From: Iamia sp035765045
GTDB taxonomy: Bacteria; Actinomycetota; Acidimicrobiia; Acidimicrobiales; Iamiaceae
DNA length: 64,000 nucleotides
Assembly (NCBI GenBank): GCA_035765045.1
Contig: DASTYI010000034.1
Location: 1 to 64,000 of the forward strand
Direction of reading: 5' to 3'
In this document: positions 7,797 through 15,943 of the stretch, piece by piece
Position numbering within the stretch: the first letter of the stretch is position 1
How the letters are laid out: each line of letters begins with the position of its first letter
Made by a program: the position numbers and the translations under genes
The notes under the pieces: model-generated
Seen by the model: the letters and a program-made list of their open reading frames with translations, nothing else
Told to the model about the DNA's origin: nothing
Databases searched by the model: none

Positions 7797-9092
7797 GGGG
7801 GAGCGACCGGCGGCGCGGCCCGCGGCCCGGCCGGCGGCGAGGGCGGTGGCCAGCGCCGGCGGCCGCTCGCCGCCCTCCGAGGGCGGGAGCGTCGTCAGCG
7901 TGGTGACCCGGGTGGCCAGCTCGGGGCCGAAGAGGGCGGCGTGGCGCTGGAGGGCCTCGCGGTCGTCCATCCCGGCGAGGGCGTCGGCCGCCTCCCGGGG
8001 GCTGGCCCCCCGGTCGAGGAAGACGCCGAAGAGGTCGGCGACCAGCTCGGCCTGCTGCTCGTGGACGAAGCCGAGGGCGGGCTCCTCCAGGACGTAGACC
8101 GCGGTCAGCTGCTTGAGGACCTGGGTCGTCGCCGCCGCCACCGGGGTGGCGGTGGCCCGGGGCGGGCCGCCGTCGTGCTCGACGACGAACTCGTTGATCA
8201 GCAGGTCGAGCATGGCCCCGCCGGCCCGGAACGACGGCCAGCGGGGGACGTCGTCGGGACGGGACCGGTGGAGGTCGAGGAAGACGTCGAGGCCGTGGGC
8301 CATCGCCGCCGGGCCGATCGACCCGGGGTCGGCGAGGGCGAGGAAGCGCTCGCGCTCGCCGGGGTCGTCCTCCAGCCGGGCCAGCGGGATGGCGCCGCCG
8401 GCGGTGAAGTCCTCGACGTCGTGGACGGCGTAGGAGATGTCGTCGGCCCAGTCGACGATCTCGGCCTCCAGCGAGCGGCCCTCGGCCGGAGGGCCGGCGC
8501 AGGCGAAGGCGAAGGGCTCGGCCTCGCTGGCGTAGGCCCCCCACGACTGCCAGCGGGGGTCGTCGGGGCCGGTGGCGCCGTCGCCCCGGTACCACGGGTA
8601 CTTGAGGTTGGCCCGCAACGTGGCCCGGGTGAGGTCGAGCCCCGGCGACGGCCGGTCGTGGTCGAGCGCCACCAGCACCCGGAAGGCCTGGGCGTTGCCG
8701 TTGAACCCCTCGTCGTCGCCGGCGTCGAGCAGCAGCCGGTCGAGGGTGCGCTCGCCGAGGTGCCCGAAGGGCGGGTGGCCGATGTCGTGGGCCAGCCCCG
8801 CCGCCTCCGCCACCTCGGGGTCGAGCCCCCCGAGCCGGTCGACGGCCGCGGCCAGCGCCGGGTCGGCGGCGGCCGTCCGCACCAGCGCCTCGGAGAGCCG
8901 GCGGGCGATCTGGGCCACCTTGAGCGAGTGGATCAGCCGGTTGTGGACCGCCCCCGACGCCAGCGGCGACAGGACCTGGGTGACCCCGCCGAGCCGGTGC
9001 AGCGCCCGGGAGTAGAGGATCCGGTCGCGGTCACGGGCGCCCGGCGAGCGACCGTCGTCGCCGCTGTCGCCGTGGAACCGGTCGTCCCGCAT
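7785..9092 (-). CDS. dgt: deoxyguanosinetriphosphate triphosphohydrolase-like HD protein
   Basis: 435-aa HD-superfamily enzyme that would remove triphosphate from dNTPs. The N-terminus RDRDRILYSRALHRLGGVTQ and the metal-site histidine in NRLIHSLKVAQIARRL are diagnostic of dGTPases. The paired HD is in GLAHDIGHPPFGHLGE near residue 125, and the fourth ligand is the aspartate in WADDISYAVHDVED near residue 215. Length is normal for the family. Start ATG 9092. Convergent with the DUF1772 gene and divergent from the Ddn-like gene. dNTP triphosphohydrolases can also act in phage defence, but this copy looks like the ordinary chromosomal enzyme. Confidence 0.92.
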   Translation of the reverse strand: MRDDRFHGDSGDDGRSPGARDRDRILYSRALHRLGGVTQVLSPLASGAVHNRLIHSLKVAQIARRLSEALVRTAAADPALAAAVDRLGGLDPEVAEAAGLAHDIGHPPFGHLGERTLDRLLLDAGDDEGFNGNAQAFRVLVALDHDRPSPGLDLTRATLRANLKYPWYRGDGATGPDDPRWQSWGAYASEAEPFAFACAGPPAEGRSLEAEIVDWADDISYAVHDVEDFTAGGAIPLARLEDDPGERERFLALADPGSIGPAAMAHGLDVFLDLHRSRPDDVPRWPSFRAGGAMLDLLINEFVVEHDGGPPRATATPVAAATTQVLKQLTAVYVLEEPALGFVHEQQAELVADLFGVFLDRGASPREAADALAGMDDREALQRHAALFGPELATRVTTLTTLPPSEGGERPPALATALAAGRAAGRAAGRSPAGA

Positions 9093-9156
9093 GCGGCCTG
9101 TCTACCCGACCCCCGTGCGAGCGCCACGCATGACCGGTCCGTGGGAGGCTGGCGGG

Positions 9157-9600
9157 ATGGGGCGGAACCGGGCCGATCGGATGCGGCCCGTGCGGAGACT
9201 GGTCGGCCCGATCGAGGCGGCGGAGATCCGACGCTTCGGGCGCAGCGGGTTGGGGCTCGTGTTCCGGACACCGGTGCTCGTGCTGGAGACGACCGGGCGG
9301 CGCAGCGGGGCGACGCGGTCCACGCCGCTCGCCTTCCACCGCGACGGCGACGACCTGCTCGTCGTGGGCGGGGCCGGGGGCCAGACGGCCACCGCCGACT
9401 GGGTCCGCAACCTGCGCGCCGATCCCGAGGCGATCGCCGTGGTCGACCGGGAGCGGCGCCCGGTGCGGGCCGTCGAGCTGGCCGGCGCCGAGCGGGAGGA
9501 GACGTGGGCCGCGCTGGTGCGGGTGTGGCCCCGGATCGCCACCTACGAGCGGCGGGCGGGGCGCCCGCTGCCGGTCATCCGGCTGGCAGACCGGCGGTGA
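9157..9600 (+). CDS. F420-dependent nitroreductase (Ddn) family protein
   Basis: 147-aa split-barrel protein of the deazaflavin (F420)-dependent Ddn/nitroreductase family. The run VLVLETTGRRSGATRSTPL (about residues 38-56) and DWVRNLRADPEAIAVV (about 80-95) are the classic family signatures and form the cofactor site. ATG 9157 is chosen over upstream starts because GGGAGG sits eight bases before it. Its presence implies that the host makes coenzyme F420, consistent with an actinobacterium. The 3' end overlaps the convergent VOC gene by 26 bp. Substrate unknown. Confidence 0.85.
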   Translation: MGRNRADRMRPVRRLVGPIEAAEIRRFGRSGLGLVFRTPVLVLETTGRRSGATRSTPLAFHRDGDDLLVVGGAGGQTATADWVRNLRADPEAIAVVDRERRPVRAVELAGAEREETWAALVRVWPRIATYERRAGRPLPVIRLADRR

Positions 9601-10012
9601 CGAAGATGCAGAACGGATGGCCGGCCGGGTCGGCGTAGACGTACAGCTGCTCGTCGGGGTCGTCGGACCGGTCCCGCAGCAGCCGGGCGCCGAGGGCGAG
9701 GGCCCGCTCGTGCTGGGCGGCCAGCTCCTCGACGGTCGAGACCCCGAGGTCGAGGTGGAGCTGCTGGGGCACGACCGGGTCGGGCCAGGTCGACGGGGCC
9801 ACCTCGGCCACCGGCTGGACGGCGAGCCGGTGGCCCCCGCCCGGGTCCTCCAGCACCAGCCAGTCGGACCCCTGCGGGTCGGGCTCGCCCGGCGGGGGCG
9901 GCTCGTCGCCGGCGCGGTACCGGTACCTCAGGAGCCGGCGCCAGAACTCCGCCAGCGCCCGGGCGTCGACCGCGTCGAGCACGGTCGAGATCAGGATCGG
10001 GTGGTCAGCCAC
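9575..10012 (-). CDS. VOC (glyoxalase/bleomycin-resistance fold) family protein
   Basis: 145-aa vicinal-oxygen-chelate protein. Two beta-alpha-beta-beta-beta halves are visible. The first begins LDAVDARALAEFWRRLLRYRY and contains WLVLEDPGGGHRLAVQ. The second begins QLHLDLGVSTVEEL and ends YADPAGHPFCIF. This is the Glyoxalase_6-type arrangement common in actinobacteria, usually of unknown substrate. It starts at ATG 10012 inside the last codons of the acyl-CoA dehydrogenase gene (8-bp overlap), so it is probably translated from the same message. Confidence 0.82.
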   Translation of the reverse strand: MADHPILISTVLDAVDARALAEFWRRLLRYRYRAGDEPPPPGEPDPQGSDWLVLEDPGGGHRLAVQPVAEVAPSTWPDPVVPQQLHLDLGVSTVEELAAQHERALALGARLLRDRSDDPDEQLYVYADPAGHPFCIFVTAGLPAG

Positions 10013-11282
10013 GGACGCCGTCCACCCCCTTGGGGGCCTGCTGGCCCATGAAGTCGAAGAGGTAGCCGGCGACGCGGCGCATCTGGATCTCCTCGGCGCC
10101 CTCGGTGATGCGGTAGCGCCGGTGGTGACGGTAGATGTGCTCGAAGGGCTCGTGGCGGGAGTAGCCCATCCCGCCGAAGACCTGCATGGCCCGGTCGGCG
10201 GCCTCGCAGCACAGGCGGTTGGCCCAGTAGTTGCACATCGACACCTCCTTGCTGACCGAGAAGGCGCCGTCGCGGTCCATCTTCCAGGCCGTCTGGCGGA
10301 TGAGGGCCCGGAGCATCTCGCACTGGGTGACCAGCTCGACGATCGGGAACTGGACGCCCTGGTTCTGGGCCAGCGGCTTGCCGAAGGGGGCTCGGGTCTT
10401 GGCGTGCTCGATGGCCCGGTCGAGGCAATGCTCGGCGGCGCCGAGCGAGGAGGCGGCCTGGCGGATGCGGTTCTCGTTGAAGAACATCTGGACGACGCCG
10501 AGGCCCCGGCCCTCGCCCCCGAAGACGGCGTCGTCGCCGACCCGGACGTCGGTCAGCCGGATGTGGGCGTGGTCGGTCGGCATGTTGAACGTCCACAGGA
10601 ACTCGACGATCTCGAAGCCGGGGGCCGTCCTCGGCACGAGGAAGGCGGTGATGCCGCGGCCGTCGCCGGGCTCGCCCGAGGTCCGGGCGAAGATCAGGTC
10701 GTAGGGCGCCTTGTGGATGCCGGTGTTCCACGTCTTCTCGCCGTTGATGACCCACTGGTCGCCGTCGCGGCGGGCGGTGGTCTCCATGTGGGTGGCGTCG
10801 GAGCCGTGGGCCGGCTCGGTGATGCCGAAGGCGAAGCCGCTGGTGCCGTCGAGCAGCTTGGGCACCCACTCCTCCTTCTGCGCCTCGGTGCCGTGGTGGA
10901 GCATCAGGAGGAGGCCGACGTTGTTGCCGACGATCGAGCTCTCGTTCTGGAGGTCGTTGTGGAGGCCGAGCCCCTTGCGGGCCAGGTGCTCGCGGATCAC
11001 GGCCATGCCGAGGTTGGTGCCGTCCTTGCCGCCGTACTCGGCCGGGAAGGCGTAGCGGTAGTGGCCGGCGGCGTCGGCGACGTCGCGCATCTTCCGCAGC
11101 AGCGCCTCCCACTCCTCGCTGGGCAGACCGCCGCGGTCCCAGTCGGTGCGAGCGTCCTCACGGCGGTGGTCGAAGAAGCGGATGTTGTCGTCGGCCTCCT
11201 CCAGCGGCTTGATCTCGCGCTCGATGAAGTCGTCGAGCTCGGCGAGGTAGTCGACGAGGTCCTGGGGCAGGTCGAGGTCCAT
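10005..11282 (-). CDS. acyl-CoA dehydrogenase
   Basis: FAD-dependent acyl-CoA dehydrogenase (425 aa) introducing the alpha-beta double bond in acyl-CoA oxidation. Visible signatures: AFGITEPAHGSDATHMETTA (FAD and substrate binding, about residue 155), NENRIRQAASSLGAAEHCLD, and the C-terminal QVFGGMGYSRHEPFEHIYR followed by YRITEGAEEIQMRR, whose TEG glutamate fits the catalytic-base position. Length and residue order match the large ACAD subgroup seen in actinobacteria. Start ATG 11282 is 3 bp after the end of the enoyl-CoA hydratase gene, so the two are coupled. Probably part of a small fatty-acid or branched-acyl catabolic operon controlled by the divergent TetR regulator. Confidence 0.93.
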   Translation of the reverse strand: MDLDLPQDLVDYLAELDDFIEREIKPLEEADDNIRFFDHRREDARTDWDRGGLPSEEWEALLRKMRDVADAAGHYRYAFPAEYGGKDGTNLGMAVIREHLARKGLGLHNDLQNESSIVGNNVGLLLMLHHGTEAQKEEWVPKLLDGTSGFAFGITEPAHGSDATHMETTARRDGDQWVINGEKTWNTGIHKAPYDLIFARTSGEPGDGRGITAFLVPRTAPGFEIVEFLWTFNMPTDHAHIRLTDVRVGDDAVFGGEGRGLGVVQMFFNENRIRQAASSLGAAEHCLDRAIEHAKTRAPFGKPLAQNQGVQFPIVELVTQCEMLRALIRQTAWKMDRDGAFSVSKEVSMCNYWANRLCCEAADRAMQVFGGMGYSRHEPFEHIYRHHRRYRITEGAEEIQMRRVAGYLFDFMGQQAPKGVDGVRG

Positions 11283-11285
11283 GGC

Positions 11286-12053
11286 TCAGCTTCCGGTGTA
11301 GAGGGGCGGGCGCTTCTCGAGGAAGGCGGCGACGCCCTCGCGGTGGTCGTCGGTCCGGAACAGGGCGCCGAGGGTCGTGCTGACCCAGCGGCCGAGGTCG
11401 TCCCAGTCGGGGTCGAGGGCCCGGCGCAGCCCGGCCTTGAGCGCCTGCACGGCCAGCGGCGGGTTGGCGGCGATCTCGGAGGCGAGGGCGAGAGCGGTGG
11501 GCAGCAGCTCGTCGTGGGGGACGACCCGCCGGGTGAGGCCGAGGTCGCGGGCCTCGGCGGCGTCGACGATCCGCCCGGTGAGGAGCAGCTCGGTCGCCGC
11601 CTCGCGGCCGACCAGCTGGGTGAGCCGGACGAGGCCGGCGACGTCGCAGCACAGCCCCCGCTTCACGAACAGCTCGCCGAGGCGGGCCCGCTCGGAGAGG
11701 ACCCGGATGTCGGCCATCAGGGCCAGCTCCATCCCCCAGCCCACGGCGGCGCCGTTGACGGCGGCGATCACCGGGACGTCGGTGCGGAGCAGGGCGCCGG
11801 CGGCCGGGGTGAGCCGGGGGGTGCGGTCGCCGGGCGCGTCGGCGACGACGGCCATCACCTGCATGACGTCGTCGCCCGAGCAGAAGGCGGGGTCGGCGCC
11901 GGTGACGACGAGGCAGCGCGCCGTCGTGGCCTCGACCGCGGCCCGGAGCTCGGCGTAGGTGGTGAAGGTCAGGGCGTTGCGGGCCGCGGGCCGGTCCAGG
12001 GTGAGGACCTCGACGTCGCCGTGGCGCTCGATCCGGATCTCGGTGGGCCCCAT
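11286..12053 (-). CDS. enoyl-CoA hydratase/isomerase family protein
   Basis: 255-aa crotonase-fold protein that would hydrate the enoyl-CoA made by the downstream acyl-CoA dehydrogenase. Crotonase landmarks: LTLDRPAARNALTF, the oxyanion-hole segment VTGADPAFCSGDDV, and VNGAAVGWGMELALMADIRV with its ELAL glutamate. The usual second catalytic region reads GLCCDVAGLVRL rather than the common PDGG form, so isomerase or other crotonase activity is possible. First gene of the minus-strand operon; it begins 33 bp from the divergent TetR gene with a palindrome between them. Confidence 0.88.
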   Translation of the reverse strand: MGPTEIRIERHGDVEVLTLDRPAARNALTFTTYAELRAAVEATTARCLVVTGADPAFCSGDDVMQVMAVVADAPGDRTPRLTPAAGALLRTDVPVIAAVNGAAVGWGMELALMADIRVLSERARLGELFVKRGLCCDVAGLVRLTQLVGREAATELLLTGRIVDAAEARDLGLTRRVVPHDELLPTALALASEIAANPPLAVQALKAGLRRALDPDWDDLGRWVSTTLGALFRTDDHREGVAAFLEKRPPLYTGS

Positions 12054-12060
12054 GCGCAGA

Positions 12061-12080
12061 ACTTAGCGATCGCTTAGTTT
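12061..12080. promoter_or_regulatory. candidate TetR operator in divergent promoter
   Basis: A perfect 10-bp palindrome AGCGATCGCT (12065-12074) is framed by CTTAG on both sides. It lies in the 33-bp gap between the enoyl-CoA hydratase start (12053) and the tetR start (12087). The position would let one TetR dimer control both directions. Confidence 0.5.
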
Positions 12081-12086
12081 CGCTGC

Positions 12087-12686
12087 ATGGCTCACCGCCC
12101 GGGCAAGGCCGCCATCCTCCGGGCCGCCGTCGAGGTCATGGGCGAGGACGGCTACGAGGGCAGCTCGACCCGGGACATGGCCGCCCGGGCCGGGGTCACC
12201 GTCGCCGCCCTCTACCACCACTTCCCGTCGAAGCTCGACCTGCTGCGGGAGTTCCTCGACGAGGCCCACGAGATCACCCTGGCCCGGATCGAGCGCCGGC
12301 TGGCCGCCCTGGCGGACCCGACGCCGGCGGCCCGGCTCGACGAGGCCGTCGCCACCCTGATCGCCACCCACCTCCACGACGGCTTCGCCCGGCGGGCCTC
12401 CAACGTCGCCCTGCGCGAGTACACCCGGCTCGCCCCGGAGGACCGGGCCGCCATCGACGCCAAGCGGGCCCGCCTGCTCGACCTCTTCACCGACCTGGTG
12501 CGCCCCTTCGACGTGGCCGAGCCCCGCGAGACGTCCCGGGCGATCGTGACCCTGTGCAGCTCGCTGGTCGAGCCCTTCGCCGAGATGGGCGGCTCGATGC
12601 CCGCCGTCATCGCCCTGCACCAGGCCTTCGCCCGCCGCCTCGTGGGCGCCGAGGCCGGTACCGGGTCGCACTCTTCTGAGGGGTAG
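12087..12686 (+). CDS. TetR family transcriptional regulator
   Basis: 199-aa regulator. The N-terminal TetR helix-turn-helix is complete: KAAILRAAVEVMGEDGYEGS, TRDMAARAGVTVAALYHHF and SKLDLLREFLDEAHE (about residues 7-62). The remaining helical ligand-binding domain is the usual size. It is transcribed divergently from the enoyl-CoA hydratase/acyl-CoA dehydrogenase operon across a 33-bp gap holding a palindrome, so it is probably their acyl-CoA-responsive repressor and represses itself. The ligand is inferred from the neighbours only. Confidence 0.92.
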   Translation: MAHRPGKAAILRAAVEVMGEDGYEGSSTRDMAARAGVTVAALYHHFPSKLDLLREFLDEAHEITLARIERRLAALADPTPAARLDEAVATLIATHLHDGFARRASNVALREYTRLAPEDRAAIDAKRARLLDLFTDLVRPFDVAEPRETSRAIVTLCSSLVEPFAEMGGSMPAVIALHQAFARRLVGAEAGTGSHSSEG

Positions 12687-12717
12687 GCGGGGGCTGTCAC
12701 GACCTACCATCTGAGGG

Positions 12718-14640
12718 ATGACGCACGGTGGGAGCGGGCCGGGGGAGGAGCTGGAGGGGTTCTCGCCGCCGGTGGCGTACACCAGGGCGGCGGTGCAGGC
12801 GGCGGAGGACGGGCCGGGGGTCCACGTGGTGTGGGGGCCCGACGGCGAGGTCCTCTACGTCGGGCGCAGCGGGGCCCAACGAGAGCGGTTGCTCCAGCAC
12901 ATCTCGGGTGGTCGCGGGTCCTCGGTGCTCCACCAGAAGATCGGGGCCCGGGTCGACGAGGAGCTGGGGCACCACGCCTCGCAGCCGGAGATCCAGGCGT
13001 ACCTGAGCACGTGCCGGGTCTCCTGGCGGGTCGCCGACGACCCGGCGCAGCTCCAGGGGGACCTGATCACGCGCCTCGCCCCGGCCTTCAACGAGCGGAT
13101 GCCGGGCGGCCGTCGGGCCGACGCCTCCGGGGGGTCGGTGCACCTCGTGCTCCGGTGGAGCCAGGCCCGGGAGCCGCAGACGGTGACCCTCCACCGGGAG
13201 GTCGCCGAGGCGCACGGGTCGGTGTGGTGGCGGGACCCCGGGTCCGGACCGGGTCCGAGCGCGACGACGGTGGCGCGGCTGCGCCGCCAGGTGGAGGACG
13301 ACATCCCGACGTTCGTGTTCCTGCACCGGACCGGTGAGGTGTGGCGGACCAGGTTGCGCCAGATCGAGGCGGGCGACTTCCGCCCCGATCCCGATCGCAC
13401 CCCGGCGCACGACCGGGACGACGACGCGCCGGTCTGGGTCCGGCTGTCCGACTTCGAGCCGCTCCCCGCCGACTGGCCCGAGCGCAACCTGCGGTTCGCC
13501 CAGGGCCGGCGCCGGGGCGATCCCGTCGACGTCCGAGGCCGGAACAGCACGCTCCTGGTCACCGTCGGGGGTGACCTCCTCCACCAGGAGACGGACACCG
13601 TGCCCGACCGCTCGTTCGACCTGGAGATCCTGCGCCGGCACGTCGCCCGGCGCCGGCTGGTCCTGCCCGACGAGGTCCTCCTCGCCATCCTCGCCGCGGT
13701 GCGGAGCGGCAAGCACATCGTGTTGACGGGACCGCCGGGCACGGCCAAGACGACGCTGGCCGAGGCCGTCGCCGATGCCGCGGCCGAGGCCGGGCTGTGC
13801 GCCGGCTACGTGCTCACCACGGCGACATCGGACTGGACGACCTTCGAGACGGTCGGGGGGCTGCGTCCGGCGGACGGGGCGCTCGAGTTCGCACCGGGGC
13901 AGTTCGTCCAGGCGATCCGGGACAACCGGTGGTTGGTCGTGGACGAGATGAACCGGGCCAACTTCGACCGGGCTTTCGGCCAGCTCTTCACCTTGCTCTC
14001 CGGCCAAGCGGTCTCGCTGCCGTACACGGACGCCACGACGGGTCGTCCCATCACGCTCGCCAAGGCGGGCTCGGTGGGTGCGGAGGACGACGAGAGCCAC
14101 GTCATCGAGCTGGCCGACGACTGGCGGCTCCTGGCCACCATGAACGTCTTCGACAAGTCGCTGCTGTTCGAGATGTCGTTCGCCCTGATGCGCCGCTTCG
14201 CGTTCATCGAGGTCGGTGCCCCTACGGATGCGGTGTACCGCAGGTTGATCGCCGATCGGCTCGAGGGCATGCCCGAGGACCAGCTGACGACGGCACGCAC
14301 CGCGCTCGAGGACCTGCTCGCCCTGCGCACCGTCAAGGAGCTCGGCCCGGCGCTGTTCATCGACATGGCCAGCTTCGCCCGGGAGCGCTTGGCCCTCGGT
14401 GACATCGACGGCCCGCACCTCACCTACCAGCTGTTCTACAGCTACCTCCTGCCCCAGCTCGAGGGGATCGACGACGGGACGGCGCGGGAGCTCGTGACGC
14501 GGCTCGGCCGCTCCCTCGACGGCACCCTGCGGAAGCGGCTGCGTCGCGATCTGCAGCAGGTCCTCGGGGTCGAGCTGGCGTCACCGGCGGCGGCGATCGA
14601 GGGCGAGGCGGAGATGGAGGACGACCTCGATGGCGGGTGA
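12718..14640 (+). CDS. GIY-YIG domain / McrB-like AAA+ fusion
   Basis: 640-aa protein in three parts. Residues about 35-130 resemble a GIY-YIG nuclease: GVHVV at the GIY position, EVLYVGRSGAQRERLLQHI at the YIG position with the catalytic-type arginine, and FNERMPG near the end of the domain. Residues about 185-300 form a beta-rich region (FLHRTGEVWRTRLRQI, then PVWVRLSDFEPLP) that may be a PUA/EVE-like reader; this is weak. Residues about 315-600 are a McrB/MoxR-type AAA+ module: Walker A LTGPPGTAKTTL, Walker B WLVVDEMNRANFDR, and MNVFDKSLLFEMSFALMRRF as sensor 1 with the McrB-family MNxxDKS variant. The start is ATG 12718, with a TACCAT -10-like box 7 bp upstream, suggesting a leaderless message. 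Paired with the nuclease gene nine bases downstream. Probably a restriction-type defence NTPase. Confidence 0.72.
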   Translation: MTHGGSGPGEELEGFSPPVAYTRAAVQAAEDGPGVHVVWGPDGEVLYVGRSGAQRERLLQHISGGRGSSVLHQKIGARVDEELGHHASQPEIQAYLSTCRVSWRVADDPAQLQGDLITRLAPAFNERMPGGRRADASGGSVHLVLRWSQAREPQTVTLHREVAEAHGSVWWRDPGSGPGPSATTVARLRRQVEDDIPTFVFLHRTGEVWRTRLRQIEAGDFRPDPDRTPAHDRDDDAPVWVRLSDFEPLPADWPERNLRFAQGRRRGDPVDVRGRNSTLLVTVGGDLLHQETDTVPDRSFDLEILRRHVARRRLVLPDEVLLAILAAVRSGKHIVLTGPPGTAKTTLAEAVADAAAEAGLCAGYVLTTATSDWTTFETVGGLRPADGALEFAPGQFVQAIRDNRWLVVDEMNRANFDRAFGQLFTLLSGQAVSLPYTDATTGRPITLAKAGSVGAEDDESHVIELADDWRLLATMNVFDKSLLFEMSFALMRRFAFIEVGAPTDAVYRRLIADRLEGMPEDQLTTARTALEDLLALRTVKELGPALFIDMASFARERLALGDIDGPHLTYQLFYSYLLPQLEGIDDGTARELVTRLGRSLDGTLRKRLRRDLQQVLGVELASPAAAIEGEAEMEDDLDGG

Positions 14641-14649
14641 CGAGCCCGG

Positions 14650-15894
14650 ATGAGGGCGCGGGCGTGGCGGGCCGACGAGGTCGTCGAGGACCTCCGGGAC
14701 CGGATCTGGACCTACCTGTCGCCGGCCTCCGAGCCCCAGCGGATGCTCGAGGCCGCCGCCCTGCTCCAGATGGACACGGCGGACGTGGCCCGGCTCGCCC
14801 GGCTCCACTTCCTCCTGAGCGACGAGGCCGGAGCCTTCCTCGCCGCTGTCCCCGATCTGCTGCGACGCCTCCCCACGACCTCCCAGCTCGAGGAGGAGCG
14901 CAGCGTGGAGCGTGTCCGAGGGGTGGTCCAGTGGCCCCGGACCTTCCAGCAGCGAGCGGCCTCGGGCCTGACCACCCTCATCGTGTCCCGACCCTCGGAG
15001 CGGGCGTACGACACGCCCGAGACCGAGCTGCTGGTGTTCCTCCTCGCCGAGATCGCACGGTTGGGTGAGGAGACGGGGTGGCTGACGTCTGCGGCCAAGG
15101 GGTCGGGGGCGCTGCTCCGATCACGGGTGACCGAGGCGACGAGGTTGGCCCGGAGCCGCATGCTGGCCGGCGTCGTCGCCCGGCCGCCCACGGCGCGGTC
15201 GATCGCCCGCATCCGTGGTGGCCGGCATCGTCGGCGGTTCCAGCCCGTCCTCGACGCCTGGACGACCCATCAGCGGCTGGTCGCCCACATGGACCGGGAC
15301 GCCCTGCGCACGGTGATCGAGCGCGAGGGTCTCGTCACCCGGACCGACTCGGTCCTCTTCGAGCTGCTGTGCCTCTTCACCCTGATCGACGCCCTCCAGC
15401 AGGCCGATTGGGAGGTGACGCCGCTGGGGTTGATCGACGGCGGTGTCCAGTTCGCCGCGGCGCGGGGAGGCGAGCACCTGGGCATCTGGTACCAGCGCTC
15501 ACCGAGCGACCTCCTGAGCGGATCGGTCCATCGCCGCGTCCTCGACGCCCACCACGTCGGTCGCTCGACGCTGCGGCCGGATCTCGTGCTCCGCCATCGG
15601 CCCGGCGCGGACGACGAGGACCGCTGGCTGGTGGTCGAGGTGAAGATGGGCCACGCCGCGGCCCCCGACGACTACGCCCGTCGCTCGCTGTTCGACCTGC
15701 TGGCCTACCGCGCCGCCTTCGCGCCGGTGCTCGACGGCCAACCGAGCCCGTACGGCCTCGGGGTGGCGTGGGGGGCCGACCTCGAGCCGGCGCTCAACGA
15801 GGTCATGCTCACGACGCCCGACCACCTCAGCACCGCCGTGGAGCTGTTCGTCATGGCCGGCCGGGGTGACGCGGCGCGGGAGTCGGTCGGCTGA
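14650..15894 (+). CDS. McrC-like protein with C-terminal PD-(D/E)XK nuclease domain
   Basis: 414-aa protein, probably the nuclease partner of the AAA+ protein encoded just upstream (9-bp gap). The first 290 residues are mostly helical and basic, without a motif I recognise. Residues about 315-360 carry a PD-(D/E)XK core: RPDLVLRHRP, then RWLVVEVKMGHAA, then YARRSLFDLLAYRAAF, which matches the order D, ExK and Tyr/Arg helix of McrC-type and DUF2357-type nucleases. Family McrC proteins bind the McrB ring and cut DNA after NTP-driven translocation; the same division of labour is inferred here. A strong hairpin follows the stop. The full-length similarity to McrC is not established by eye. Confidence 0.68.
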   Translation: MRARAWRADEVVEDLRDRIWTYLSPASEPQRMLEAAALLQMDTADVARLARLHFLLSDEAGAFLAAVPDLLRRLPTTSQLEEERSVERVRGVVQWPRTFQQRAASGLTTLIVSRPSERAYDTPETELLVFLLAEIARLGEETGWLTSAAKGSGALLRSRVTEATRLARSRMLAGVVARPPTARSIARIRGGRHRRRFQPVLDAWTTHQRLVAHMDRDALRTVIEREGLVTRTDSVLFELLCLFTLIDALQQADWEVTPLGLIDGGVQFAAARGGEHLGIWYQRSPSDLLSGSVHRRVLDAHHVGRSTLRPDLVLRHRPGADDEDRWLVVEVKMGHAAAPDDYARRSLFDLLAYRAAFAPVLDGQPSPYGLGVAWGADLEPALNEVMLTTPDHLSTAVELFVMAGRGDAARESVG

Positions 15895-15901
15895 CGACCG
15901 C

Positions 15902-15931
15902 AGCCGCCCCCACCCGGGGGTGGGGGCGGCT
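15902..15931. terminator. strong bidirectional terminator hairpin
   Basis: A perfect 14-bp stem (AGCCGCCCCCACCC pairing with GGGTGGGGGCGGCT) with a 2-base loop sits 7 bp after the nuclease gene stop and 12 bp from the end of the convergent surface-protein gene. It probably ends both transcripts. Confidence 0.8.
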
Positions 15932-15943
15932 GGGGGGGCGGGG

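Noticed and set aside
7785..9092. dGTPase as an anti-phage nucleotide-depletion gene.
   Set aside because: It is a normal-length chromosomal copy among housekeeping genes with no defence partner nearby.
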